A stretch of DNA of 64,000 nt, from assembly GCA_000818945.1 (NCBI GenBank), contig KN805418.1, positions 198,184 to 262,183 of the forward strand, in the 5' to 3' direction. Shown here piece by piece: positions 35,678-46,264 of this stretch. The DNA is from Schizochytrium sp. CCTCC M209059. Its lineage: Eukaryota; Sar; Bigyra; Thraustochytrida; Thraustochytriidae. A program made the position numbers and the translations under genes. The stretch's first letter is position 1. Each line of letters opens with the position of its first letter. Below the pieces are notes generated by a model. That model did not search any database, had not been told where the DNA came from, and saw only the letters and a program-made list of their open reading frames with translations.

Positions 35678-38600
35678 ATTCTCGCAAGCAAGGCCACAGG
35701 GACTTACTTTTCCTGACTGCTGCGCGCGCTAAGAAAGTAAGCGTGTGACCAAGGTCCTCGCTCGCTTGACGGGCCTAGAGAATGGAAATGGGCTCGCCGG
35801 CCCTCGATCGAACCAGCACAGCTCTTTTGCAAAAGAAAGCAAGCAAGCAAGTAAGCAAGTAGTACGTACGTCTCTCTTCTGCTTTGCTTCACCGCACACG
35901 AGCGGCCCTGGCGCCAGCAGCGCAACCAGCCAGCCTGGTCGCCTCAGCTCTCACCGCACCTCTTGTTCACCGTTCGTTCACCGTTGCCTCGAGCGGGTCT
36001 GCTCGAGCCCTCGGCCAGGCAGGCTGCCTAGCTCCTGCTCGCGGCCTCTCTGAGTCGGGACGGGCCTCTTTCACCCTTTATCACTCTCGGCACGGACTCC
36101 GCTCGGGGTCTACCGGGTGTTTTTTTTTTGTAGCGAGCTCGTGCACGTCGCCTTTGGTGGTGCTGCTTCTGCTGCGCCTCTTGGTAAACCTGCCCTGCCA
36201 CACCCTGGAGTTGGATTTGTTTGACCCTTGGGGTCGCCGTCGCCGTCGCCGTCGCTCGCGCGCTCGCTCGTGTCGCTATCGCTATCGCCGTGTTTGCTTT
36301 GCTTTCGCCGCGCCTGTGCAGACGGCGGCAGGAGCGACGCGCCTGGCTGCTCGCCGACGGCCGAGGCGAGGCGAGGCGAGCCGAGACGAGACAAGCTGAG
36401 GCGACCGGGCCGGGAGGGAGGATGGAAGCGAAGGACAGAGCGCGAGGCGGAAAGAAACGAGGACGCGGCACGAGGAAGACGAGGATGCCGCGACGGCCGT
36501 GGGTATAATATGGTATAGGATGTATGAGGCAGGATCGCGAGCCCCAACGATTTGGGCCACACGCTCGCTCGCGCTCGGAGCGGCAGCGGCAGCGGCAGCG
36601 GTTGCGGTAGCGGCACGAACGGACCCTGGTGGCAATGCCACACGATTCGCAGGCGCAGGCGGCAACGGCGCGGCGGTCACTGATTTGAAGAAAGGAGAAT
36701 TGGCGGGAAAATGCTTTGCGCGACGCGGTGGCGCAGCATGGACGCGCGCTGGGAGCGGCGGAGGGCCAAGGAAGAAAGGAGGAGTGTAGTATCCCTGCCA
36801 GTGGCGAGCGAGGTCTGCGTCACCGCGTCACTGCGAGCCCGCGGTGTGGCAGCGGCGAATTGCGACCCGCGGGCGATCTCGCTCTCGTTCAAAAATTTGA
36901 ATCCAAAAATAAATCCAACCCACGAAAGCGACAGCGACGCCTCAAGACCGCAAATGCACACACGCAAACGCGCGAGACGAGAATGTGCCCTCGCGTCGCG
37001 TCGCTCGCCCGTTCGCTCCCTCCCTCGCGCACTCGGCCGCGCTCGGCCGCTCGCTCGGGCCTCTGCCGGGGCGCAGCCAAATCCTCGCAGTTCTGCCCTT
37101 CCAGTTCTGGTTCTGCTGGCGCTTCCAGCCGCCCCTGCGACACCGCTGCCTGCGGCGACCTCACCTGCGACCGAGAGTGCAAGCGCGACTGCGACTGCGA
37201 GCGGGCGCTGCTGCTGCGCGCGGGGAGACGACGCGGCCACTCGCTCGAGGCCGCGGTTCTGCGCAGGGACCTTCTCCACAAGTTGGTGTAGCGCAGCGCG
37301 CAAAAACATCGCCAGGATCGCCATCCAGGGCGGCGGAGCAGATCCCGAGCGAGGGAGGGAGGACGGACGGGCGCTGCGAGCGATAGCGGCAGATCATCAA
37401 GGGTGGATGCAGCTGCAGCTGGCTCTGGAGCTGGCAGTGGTGGTGGATGCAGGCAAAGGGCGGCTGCGAAGGCGAACGATGTCCAAGAACGGATGGAGGA
37501 TCAATTAACCCCAACTCGAAAACAAAAAAAAAAGAGCTACCTTGCGCAGCGTTCCGCATCGGTTCTTTAAAGGCTCCTCCATAGTTCTGTAAATGTTCTG
37601 TGTCGGTTCCCTGATTTGTTTAAGTGTTCTGAACGTTCTAGCTATCAACCCCCGGGCCGAGTGCACTGAATGATGATTATGATTGTGTGGTTTCGCAGGA
37701 CTTCACTGCCAGTGGATCCTCTTTCTTTTAAAGCCCGTACAGCTGCGCTCTCGCGTCAGGCCCGGTCGAAGCCGCGGTCGACCCTCAGGCTGGTGGTATG
37801 TGTACCAGTACTAGTAGGTCGCGCGAGCAAAGAGTTGCGAAGCAGCAGTGCCGCCAACAACAAACAAATCACCATTGCCGATATCATGAACAAGCACGCA
37901 GATTCGCGGAGGCCGGCGATGCGACCACATCCCACCGTTCCTGCACCAAGAAGTTCCTGCACAGCCAGCCAGCGCAGTGCTTTCCTTCCTCACCTCCTGC
38001 GGCACGCTTCGCGGAACGAGGCCGCCGCTGCCGCCTTATTGGCTGCGACGGGCCCGCGGAAGACTACGGTGGACCGCCCCGGTCCGCACGAGTGCAATAA
38101 GGTGGGTCGCGCCCCTCGGTTGGCTACTACATTGAGGTCGGCGCGGGCGTGGCGTACGCGGGCAAGGTCAGCTTGGAGTTCAAGTTGTGGCGTTGAGGAT
38201 AATGAAACTGTGATTTGACTCGTGATGGCCGTCGTCCTCGTCGAGGAGCACGAGGACGAGGATGATGAACGAGGCGAGAATGTTGACGATCGTCGTGGCC
38301 ACGAGGATCTCGCTTGGTCACCGCAGTGGAGTGCATGGAGCGGCTTGGAATGGGAGCTGAGCAGCGGCATTGCGGGAAAAGTGCTCGGCGTAGGAGACAT
38401 GAACAGGAAGGAGGCCGCGGGCGTGTGGAGGGAGACGTGACCCACCGCCGCAGCCGCCTCTGCCAAGTCAGTCTGTCTGCTGCAGCCAGCTGCTCCGCTC
38501 TCCGGCCGCCCTCCTCCTCTCTAAAAGAGCGGCTGCAGCTGCGCTCGCTGCACTCTGCGCGGAGCCCGGTCCGGCGAGGCGGCTTCAAGTTGGCGCGGCT

Positions 38601-39485
38601 TGCCTTGGCGTGGCTTGGCTCGTGGCGTCTCGGTGCATCGCCGCGCGACCGGAGCAGGCCAGCCGGCGAGCGAGCGGGGTGGCTGGCGACGGCCCGGGGC
38701 TCGGCGCGCGAAGGAGCGAGGACCTTCACCGTTCTTGCTCCGGGGGCGAGGCCAGGCCGGGCCAAAGGCGCCGTCGTCGACGGCTGCTCCTTTCGTCTCG
38801 TGCGTCATTTCCTCTCATCTCCCGCGGCCTCTTTCTCCAACTCCTCCTTCTCCTTCTCCTCCGCCTCGTCTTCGTCGCAGGGCAGCTCGGGCGCGTCTTC
38901 TCGCGGCAGCGACCTCGCCTGCGTCGCTCGCTCGCTCGGCTCCGAGGCCGCGCAGAGTCGCCTGCCCTGCCTCGCGCGGAAGGGCTCGACTCGAGTGCGC
39001 GGCGATCGCCGGTCGCAAGCAAGAGCAGGATCGCGAGTCGCCCTTCAATTCATTCTGTCGCACCTGCCTCCGCCGCCGCTGCTGCACGCCGCGCCGCCAG
39101 ACTCCTAAGCGCAGACCGGGACGTCGCGACATTTCGCAGCGCAGCGCGCAGCGCGCAGAGCGCAGCGCAGAGCACAGCGGAGCGCAAAGCACGGCGGCGC
39201 AGAGGGTCTTCGCAGGTCGCGGCGGCGCGTGAGCCAAAGGTGCTCGCAGTGCAGCAGCAGCTGCGCGCAAAACATCTCGTGCGCTGAAAAGGCGATAGAT
39301 AAAGCCCAAGCGACCTGAGCGCGGCTGCGCAGCAGACCAAGCTCGGTGGGTCGCGGTGGATCGGCCTCGTCGGAGTCCGCGAGCACGTCGCCCCGCGTAG
39401 CATACAGACGGGCCCTGGCGCGGCGAGGGCAGGCCAGCAGGCGCTGGCGAGCGAGCGCAGGCGGGAGGCCTCGAGAGAAAACAAA
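35678..39485. other. 3.8-kb GC-rich spacer between divergent genes, no convincing gene
   Basis: Many overlapping ORFs exist on both strands, but all are Arg/Ala/Ser/Pro-rich shadows of simple sequence. That sequence includes AAGC repeats near 35837, CGTCGC-type repeats at 36234-36292, GAGGC-type at 36363-36400, CGGCAG at 36580-36600 and GCGCAG-type at 39137-39205. One short plus-strand stretch, about 38104-38199, reads like protein (GYYIEVGAGVAYAGKVSLEF, ending KLWR then TGA) and is preceded in frame by TAA. It could be a terminal exon or a gene remnant. Promoters and leaders of both flanking genes must lie here. Confidence 0.55.
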
Positions 39486-40637
39486 ATGGGCACCGAGACC
39501 CGCGAAAAGCTCGTGGCCAGGCTCAAGGCCAAGGTGGAGAAGCGGCGGCAAGAGGCCGCGGTGAACTCCGTCGTCAAGACAGGCGCAGGGTGGAAGAGGC
39601 AGGCTTTCGTGCGCGTGTCAAACTTCGAGTTCGTGCCGAACTGCGTCGTCGTCCTGCGCGGCGCTTCGGTCACATGGACCTGCTGCTCGCAAGACTCTCT
39701 CCTCGGCCCCGAGGTCGAGACGCACCGCATCAAGTTCAAGGACCCGAGCTTTCCATGCTCCAAAGACCTCCGCAGCGGCGAGTCCTTCACGCTCACTTTT
39801 GAAAAGCCCGGCGTGTACCCTTACTACTGCGCAAATTACAACTTTGTCATGGGCTGGGTCAAGGTCCTCGAGGACCAGCCGCAGCAAAAGAACACCAGCT
39901 CCGACGTTTCCTCAGCGGACCTCGAACGTATCGCTCGCGAGATTGGCATTTCCACTACCACCCATACCACCACCTCCACCTCCACCGGTAGCAGCGGTAG
40001 CAGCGGTAGCAGTGCAGCAGCCTCTGCCAAGCAAAATGACGCCAAGCGCAGGACCAAGACCAGCAAACGCTCGAAAAAGAAGATCTTGCATCGGGTCAGC
40101 ACGGACTCCTCGGCGTCTTCTGGACCGGAGAACGACGACCTTTGCGCAGCTACCTTTACAACCAAAATGCCACGCTCGCCTTCTGCGTCCTCTGATGCGG
40201 ACGCAGATGCGGACGCAGATGCGGACGCAGACAACACCACGTGCGGCGCGACCAAGAGACGGTCCACCGACTTTGACGACTTTTCTGAGAAAAAGAGCGA
40301 GGGCTCCTCTCACTCTACGGCCCTTGCCGCTCTCGAGGACTTTCACGATCTCGATGACTCGAGTCATCGCCAAGGTCACCCCGACGATGAGGACCACGAG
40401 GAACACGTTCTCGAAGGCAAGGGCGACGAAGACGCTGTGTCTGCTACGCTCGACTTCGACGATTCCTTTGACTTTGCAGGCCTTGCCGAGGCTGGCGCAC
40501 AAGCCCCTCGCGAACTCATTGACGAGCAGCGTAGACTCGAGGAGGCCTTCGCCGCCGCTGCTGCCGTAGAGCGCGAGGCACAATGGATCGATGCACCTCG
40601 CCGCAAGCGTCGCAGTCGTCGCCAGCAACAACAACAG

Positions 40638-40696
<59 letters not shown>

Positions 40697-40916
40697 GGAC
40701 GTCGGCGTGAGCCCCGAGGTGGCTCCTTCTTCTCCTCGTCCTCCTCGTCCTTCTCCTCAAGTTTCACCTGTTGCCTCGTCAGCGGAAATTACGGCAAAGC
40801 AAAAGCAAAAGCCAAAGACACACAAAGTCAAGGAGATGACTGAACCTTTGAGCAGCGCGTTCGACCGCAAGGCCATCTGTGACCTGCTGTTGCAGAAATG
40901 GAATGAAGCTGCTTAA
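39486..40916 (+). CDS. Cupredoxin-like domain protein with acidic/poly-Gln tail
   Basis: A 476-residue protein; ATG 39486 has an A-rich, favourable context. After a basic helix (1-25), residues 38-127 follow the cupredoxin pattern: FEFVPNCVVVLRGASVTW, ETHRIKF with H80, then GVYPYYCANYNFVMGWVKV with C115 and M122. Plastocyanin-type type-1 copper sites use His, then Cys-x2-His with a Met. Here the second His position is Tyr118, so classical copper binding looks lost or altered. There is no signal peptide, unlike most cupredoxins. The remaining 340 residues are disordered: Ser/Gly/Thr, Lys/Arg (possible nuclear signal), DADADADAD, acidic stretches, and Gln25. A short helical end follows (FDRKAICDLLLQKWNEAA). 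Function unknown; a redox role should not be assumed. Confidence 0.75.
40623..40697 (+). repeat. Poly-Gln coding tract (25 mixed CAG/CAA codons)
   Basis: Twenty-five Gln codons, CAG interrupted by CAA, inside the cupredoxin-like gene. The interruptions should make it more stable than pure CAG. Confidence 0.95.
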
Positions 40917-41931
40917 ATCTGCAACCCAATCCAAACTCCAAGGGAACCGACACTTGTCATTCCTGACTTGAGGCAACGTCTTTTGCTCTCTCTTGCTCTT
41001 TTGCGGGACGAGAAGGGCAGGATGATTTGCTCTTCTCTCTATTACTCCCCTTTCTCGTTCCGCAATTTCAATCGTCTGCCCAGTTGTTTCCCGCCTCGTT
41101 GCGCTTCTTTTCGTTCGGCTCTTTTCCTTTCATGCGTGTCCCATTCGACCGTCACCTGACCAAAACAAGAGAAATCCACCGTCGAAACGACCGTTCATAC
41201 TCTTTTTTCTTTTCTTTTTTCGTATGATGGATCAACTTCTCGGGTCGACTTCGTCACGCAATGAAGAAAGCTAAGGAATAGAAAGTAATGACTTTGGAAT
41301 TCATCTGTAGCAAAACCAATCTTATGTCTTATTTTCTACGCTTCATTTGTACACGTCATCCTAAGCCCTAGAGACGGGCTGAAGATGAATCCGGCTCCCC
41401 CCATGGAGAAGTTTTGCGCGCGCTTTTTAAGCCTGTGAGAGCAATAAATGATTAACATGATGCCACAGAGTAAAAGAAGCATGTTTTCCTGTATTGAACC
41501 ACAATAATGAAGTGGACATTCCCAAAGACCTGATGTCAGGCGGGAAGTTGCTCTGACCGATGATGAATATTAAAGGGGCATTTTGCGAGAACACTGCACC
41601 GACCCGCGCCGTGGGAATGCGCAGAGTTTAGAGTCAGCACAAGGCCGCGCTATAAGACCGCCGAGCTTGGTCCGGACCCAAAAAAGAATTAGTACAATCA
41701 TAGACCTACTCAGCTAATATTGGACCATAGTTGCGACCTGGGACCACTGAGCCGAAAGACCAGGCGGCGACCAGAGTTGATGCTAGAAGCCGGAAGAATT
41801 AAAACCTACCCAACTATACCAAAACATTGAAGCTAATTCCGAACAGCAGTGCGAGAAGCTTTCAACCTACTCCTCCGTTTCGTGCTAGCCACGAAGCGGA
41901 ATGTCTTTTGCGAAAAATGAAATCAGCTTAT

Positions 41932-42241
41932 TCATTTCATTCTTTCTGATCTCTGAGAAATTACCGTCAGCAACCCTGCAAGTCTTTCAATAGCATCAGC
42001 AGCATCAGTACCAGTAGTACTAAGCACGTTAAACCTTGCAAGAGGTTGACCTACCAGTAAATACGCATGCAAAGTCAACTGGAAAAGATTGAGCCTCAAA
42101 GACCAGGATGCGGGCCTGCTCATCTTTGTCAGCGACAGCCTCATCCGCAGAGATGTTGTGCGATCCTTTGACACGAAGTATTTCTCGAAAGCGAGCTCCA
42201 CGCATGCCAACGAGAAGAACACGCTTCGGATCGAACTGCAC
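41932..42241 (-). pseudogene. PH-like domain gene remnant with frameshift
   Basis: On the minus strand one frame (from 42241 down to about 42050) reads FDPKRVLLVGMRGARFREIL and continues with DKDEQARILVFEAQSFPVDF. A second frame (to 41932) continues in the same style with a helix-like segment (TGTDAADAIERLAGLLTVIS) before a stop. Together they resemble the second half of a PH domain: strands, an F(x)I/L-V-F strand, then the C-terminal helix. The switch falls near 42045. A splice donor-like GTAGGT occurs there too, so an exon rather than a dead gene is possible. Confidence 0.4.
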
Positions 42242-42751
42242 GGCGCTGTCTCGTGGCTTGGAGCAGCGGGATGAGGTTTAGAGTACCATCACAATCGAAA
42301 GTTCGCAGGCACGAGATTGGCTCTACACAACTATAATATATCCTGACGACAATTCCGAAGCTCTCGCGTGGCGGATGCGACCTCGGGAGACAGCGCAAGC
42401 CTCCTTGCATACAAGCTCGTGAACCAAGCTCATCGACGGCATCAACCCGCTTCATTCGTCAGCAATCGAGGTAGTGCTAGCTGCGCTCGAAGACCTATCG
42501 TGCCTCATTTCCCACTAAACTTCTCTACACGCCAATGTCTTCACAATGCTTCCATCGCAAACCTCCCAGCGCTCTCTTGTATGCAATGCCCGTCGTCTCG
42601 TTGTCGTGTGAGCCATTTCTGACGATCGCCACATTCACTGCCGTCTGTCAAAACAAACAAACAAGAGATCGACTGCGGGTGCACGCGCTGGAAATCTTTG
42701 CCCAAACACCTAACACACCCTCTTCGCCCTCGCGCGGCGGCGCGACCGCGC

Positions 42752-42779
42752 GGCAGGCAGGCAGGCAGGCAGGCAGGCA
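42752..42779. repeat. (GGCA)7 microsatellite
   Basis: Seven GGCA units in the GC-rich leader of the WD40-ROCO gene. Confidence 0.85.
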
Positions 42780-42958
42780 GGCGCGCAAGGCGCGAACCAG
42801 CAACCTCCGCGCGGGCGCCGCGACGGCACGCTCCGTCCGCGCGCGCCCGCCCCCCTCCCCCGGCGGAGAACGCGCCAGCCCAGGGTCTCTCTCCCCTCGC
42901 GCCCTTGTTTCCCTCCCCGCGCCCGAGTCTCTCGCGCCCGCTCGCTCGCGCCGCTACT

Positions 42959-45900
42959 ATGGGCCGCATCCAAGGCTACGTGAACGGCGTCGCGCAGTCC
43001 GCCGACCTCGTGCTGGCTGCCAGCAGCGACGCGTACTTGCGCGCATGGAGCAAGAGTGACGGCGCCCTCGTCTTGGAGATGAAGACGCCCAACAATAAGG
43101 AGGCCAATACAGTGGCCGTGCAGGGCAAGCTGGCCGCCGTGGGGACTGGCGGCGGCCTCTATTTGATTGACCTGGCCACCGCCTCCGTCCTGCACGCCCT
43201 CCAGGGCCACACCATGGATGTCAGGAGCACCATCTTCGACGGCAACGAGATCATCTCCGGGTCCGAGGACCAGACCGTGCGCGTCTGGGACAAGATCAGC
43301 GGCCGAGAGACCTTGAAGATCGACGCCGGGGCGTGGGTCCTCGGCGTCGCCGCCCACGAGGACCTGCTCGTGGCCGGGCTGGACGACAACACCGTGCGCG
43401 TCTTCGACCGGGCCAGCGGCGGCGCCCGCCACGTCCTCTCGGAGGCGACAGGCTGGGTCAGAGCGGTCGCGGTCGACGCGCAGCGCATGGTGACCGGGTC
43501 TCTGGACAAGAAGGTGAGGGTCTACGCCGTGCCCTCCTTCGAGCTCCTCCACGACCTCGAAGGGCACGCGCAGACGGTGTACTCTGTCGCGCTCGAGGGA
43601 GCCCGCATCGTGAGCGGGTCCTTGGACAAGACGGTCAGACTCTGGGACGCGCGCAGCGGAGCCCTGCTGCACGTCTTGCAGGGACACTCGAACTCGGTGG
43701 AATCGGTCTCTCTCGCGGGGTTGGAGATCGCGAGCGGGTCTTGGGACCAGAGCGTGCGCATCTGGGACGCGGAGACGGGCGCCTTGACGCGCGTGCTGGA
43801 CGGCACGGAGGCCGTGCGCCCCATCGAGGAGGTGCTCGGCGCCTCCGCGGCCTCTGCGGCGGTGGCGGAGGAGGCGCTCAAGGCGGCGCTGGCGAACGGG
43901 GACCCCGCGGAACTGGGACGCTGCAAGCTCATGGTCGTCGGCCAGGGCGCCGCCGGCAAGACGTCCGTGGTGCGCTCGCTGCTGGGCATGCCGCCCGTGG
44001 CGGAGCACCTCTCGACGGTGGGCGTCGAGCTCACGCGCACCGATGCAGAGTCCTGGGAAGAGATCAAGGACCTTGACAGCGGGTTTGAACGCCAGGCACA
44101 TCGTATGGCGGCGCTGCGCATGGCCGCGCAGGAGCAAGTGGCGAGCAAGAAGCGACAATCTCTGCCCAGGCGCATCAGCCGCAAGGCGTCCAATCTGGTC
44201 TTTGGGCGCCGCCGCTCTTCTGCGGCACAGACTTTCGTTGCAGAGGTGCAGGTGGAGCTGGTGCCCAAGGCCGAGGTGGCGCGACGGTTCGACATCGCAG
44301 AGATCAGGAACATGGCCGGCAAGACGCAGTCGGGCCAGAGAAGCACCTTTACGATCTGGGACTATGCGGGCCAGGAGGTCTTTTACGCTCTGCATCACAT
44401 TTTCCTCACGCGCGAGGGCGGCATCTTCATGCTCGTCTTTGACATGCAAGAACTCCTCATCGAGCAAGACCAAGCTTTGGAGTACCTCTCTTTCTGGCTG
44501 AACTCAATCAAGCTGCACGCGCCCAAAGCCCCTGTCCTTTTGGTCGGAACACATTACGACCAAGTCTCGAACCGTGGCAGTCTGCAGACTGTAGAAAAAA
44601 CGCTGCGGAATGACCTCAAGGCGCTGCGTGGTGTCAAGCTCGTCAAAAATCAAGAGCAAAGGCTGAGCTTCTTTCCGATCGACAACATGAGCTCTGCAGC
44701 AGATCGTGCCGTCGACCTTCGGCAAGCCGTTGAAGAGACTGCCTCGGATCTCGAGTCCGTTTCGCAAAAGATCTCGCTACGCTGGCTCAAGGTCATCGAC
44801 GACCTGCTAAAGCTCGACTGCGATCATGTTCCCTTTGCAGCGGTGCAGGAACTAGCGGACCAGTATCACGCTGGCGGCCAAACAGACGAGCTTCTCAAGT
44901 TTTTCCACGAAGTCGGTATGCTCGTTCATCTGCGCGCCACAGACACCTTACACGACAAGGTCATCCTGAACCCGCAATGGCTCTTGGACAAGCTGGCGCG
45001 AGTGATTGCGGACGAGATCCATGTGCAGGATATCTACTTTGACAAGAGGCTTTCCCAACTCGAACTCGAGAACGACTTTGCACTCTTGCGCAAGAAAGGC
45101 ATTGGTTCACGATCTCTGCTCGAATACTTGTGGAACGACGAAGAAGTCGAGTATCTCGTGGAATTTATGCGCGGCGCCATGCTCTTGTCGAACTGGAACT
45201 TCCCAGAGAGGTCGCTGCCGAGACAGCGCCAAAACGAGACACTCTACCTCGTAAGCAGTTTGCTCAAGATTTCGACAGACTCTCGTCTTGACGCAGAGAT
45301 TGCCGATATGGGTACCGGTCTTACCTGCGTCCTTGACTTTTCCGGGTTCTTTCTCCCAGACGGCGTCTTTGCGCGAATGCTCTCGCTTTGTGCGCAGTAC
45401 AGCGGAGAAGCGAACAAGGGCAAGCGCGCGCCTCAGCTCGCCGGAGATCGAGCGATTGTTCACTTCGGCCTCTCGGTATTTGCGCTCGTGGAGGACGGCA
45501 ATAGAATTTGGGTTCGCATGGCACAAGACGCGCACCAGCCGGCAACAACACTCAAGACACTGGTGAGTATCTTTCGTGGGGCGCGCGATACCGTATTCCA
45601 GGACTTACCCTGGGAGCTTCTGTTGCAGTCCCCGTCAGACGACTCCGTGCTGGTCAGGTATGACGACATGGTCGAGGCGCGCGAGTCCGGGGAACACCTG
45701 GTCATGTCTGTGGGAACAAGAAATGCCAACGTTCCAGAGTTCGCTCCTTTTTTTGAGGACGGCTCACTGACGGAAGACGAGGTGGATACGAGTCCTGTGG
45801 ACAGGGAGAACATTTCACTTCCCGAGGGGCTCGAGTACCACGTCTTTATAAGCCATCGTCAGGTCGATGCAGGTGATGCCTGCAACCTCATGGCGGAGAA

Positions 45901-46264
45901 GCTTCGAACGCGTGGACTTCGTGTCTGGATTCACCAGGAGGCCGAGGGCAACCTCGCAGAGGATGCCATGAAGCGAGGCATTCGTAAGTCCAAGTGCTAT
46001 TTGCTTTTTCTTTCCAAGACGGTCTTCGAGGGCGTCGTGACCAAGGAGCTGGAAACAGCGTTGCAAGAGGAGAAACCTATTTTGCTCGTGCACGAGGGCG
46101 ACCCAGCGCGCACGGGATTTGCCAATTTTTCCAAATACATTGACGATGCTCCAGCATCAGCCAAGCACCTCTTTTCAGAAAAGGAGTCCATGCCTTTTCA
46201 GCGTCGTCTGTATTTGGCCAAGGGACTTTACGAAGAACTCATTGCGCGCATCAAGAATGCGTAG
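42959..46264 (+). CDS. WD40-Roc-COR-TIR protein (ROCO-family GTPase)
   Basis: A 1,101-residue protein; ATG 42959 is the first in-frame ATG. Residues 1-280 carry seven WD40-type blades (e.g. GSEDQTVRVWD, GSLDKTVRLWD, GSWDQSVRIWD), enough for one closed propeller. Residues 321-540 are a Roc GTPase: P-loop GQGAAGKTS (K334), DYAGQE (D468, Q472) and THYD (531-534). Roc contains a basic insert of about 80 residues (376-455) between the switch regions. Residues 600-860 fit COR (LDFSGFFLPDGVFARMLSL). Residues 958-1050 are a TIR domain (EYHVFISHRQVDAGDACNLM, KCYLLFLSKTVF, VTKELETAL). E1030 aligns by motif with the catalytic Glu of SARM1-type NADase TIRs. In ROCO proteins, Roc-COR is a GTP-dependent dimerisation switch. 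Predicted role: a ligand-sensing propeller controlling TIR activity or assembly; this is inference. Confidence 0.9.
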   Translation: MGRIQGYVNGVAQSADLVLAASSDAYLRAWSKSDGALVLEMKTPNNKEANTVAVQGKLAAVGTGGGLYLIDLATASVLHALQGHTMDVRSTIFDGNEIISGSEDQTVRVWDKISGRETLKIDAGAWVLGVAAHEDLLVAGLDDNTVRVFDRASGGARHVLSEATGWVRAVAVDAQRMVTGSLDKKVRVYAVPSFELLHDLEGHAQTVYSVALEGARIVSGSLDKTVRLWDARSGALLHVLQGHSNSVESVSLAGLEIASGSWDQSVRIWDAETGALTRVLDGTEAVRPIEEVLGASAASAAVAEEALKAALANGDPAELGRCKLMVVGQGAAGKTSVVRSLLGMPPVAEHLSTVGVELTRTDAESWEEIKDLDSGFERQAHRMAALRMAAQEQVASKKRQSLPRRISRKASNLVFGRRRSSAAQTFVAEVQVELVPKAEVARRFDIAEIRNMAGKTQSGQRSTFTIWDYAGQEVFYALHHIFLTREGGIFMLVFDMQELLIEQDQALEYLSFWLNSIKLHAPKAPVLLVGTHYDQVSNRGSLQTVEKTLRNDLKALRGVKLVKNQEQRLSFFPIDNMSSAADRAVDLRQAVEETASDLESVSQKISLRWLKVIDDLLKLDCDHVPFAAVQELADQYHAGGQTDELLKFFHEVGMLVHLRATDTLHDKVILNPQWLLDKLARVIADEIHVQDIYFDKRLSQLELENDFALLRKKGIGSRSLLEYLWNDEEVEYLVEFMRGAMLLSNWNFPERSLPRQRQNETLYLVSSLLKISTDSRLDAEIADMGTGLTCVLDFSGFFLPDGVFARMLSLCAQYSGEANKGKRAPQLAGDRAIVHFGLSVFALVEDGNRIWVRMAQDAHQPATTLKTLVSIFRGARDTVFQDLPWELLLQSPSDDSVLVRYDDMVEARESGEHLVMSVGTRNANVPEFAPFFEDGSLTEDEVDTSPVDRENISLPEGLEYHVFISHRQVDAGDACNLMAEKLRTRGLRVWIHQEAEGNLAEDAMKRGIRKSKCYLLFLSKTVFEGVVTKELETALQEEKPILLVHEGDPARTGFANFSKYIDDAPASAKHLFSEKESMPFQRRLYLAKGLYEELIARIKNA

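Larger units (their letters stand above)
40917..42958. other. 2.0-kb intergenic region
   Basis: The first part (40917-41340) is pyrimidine- and AT-rich 3'-flank. The middle contains the PH-like gene remnant described separately. The last 250 bp are very GC-rich leader for the WD40-ROCO gene with (GGCA)7 at 42752-42779. The frame of the next gene stays open through this leader but has no ATG before 42959. No other gene is seen. Confidence 0.6.

Noticed and set aside
35672..35707. GTAAGT donor and CAG acceptor just upstream of the 2OG-oxygenase start
   Set aside because: The intervening 36 bp is too short for a normal spliceosomal intron, and the acceptor would remove the first ATG.
35805..35830. 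GGTTCGATC resembling a tRNA B box (minus strand)
   Set aside because: The flanking bases do not pair to form a T-arm and no acceptor stem or A box is visible.
36677..37508. Overlapping ORFs of 191-265 codons on both strands in the large GC-rich spacer
   Set aside because: Composition is Arg/Ala/Ser/Pro from simple GC-rich repeats; no motif, and comparable ORFs exist in several frames at once.
42698..42958. 87-codon N-terminal extension of the WD40-ROCO protein
   Set aside because: It would begin with TTG and is GC-rich low complexity including a GGCA microsatellite; the first ATG, at 42959, starts directly at the first WD40 blade.
42710..44473. Minus-strand ORF of 587 codons opposite the WD40 and Roc domains
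   Set aside because: Shadow ORF produced by high GC3 in the sense gene; it mirrors the WD40 repeat period and has no independent domain.
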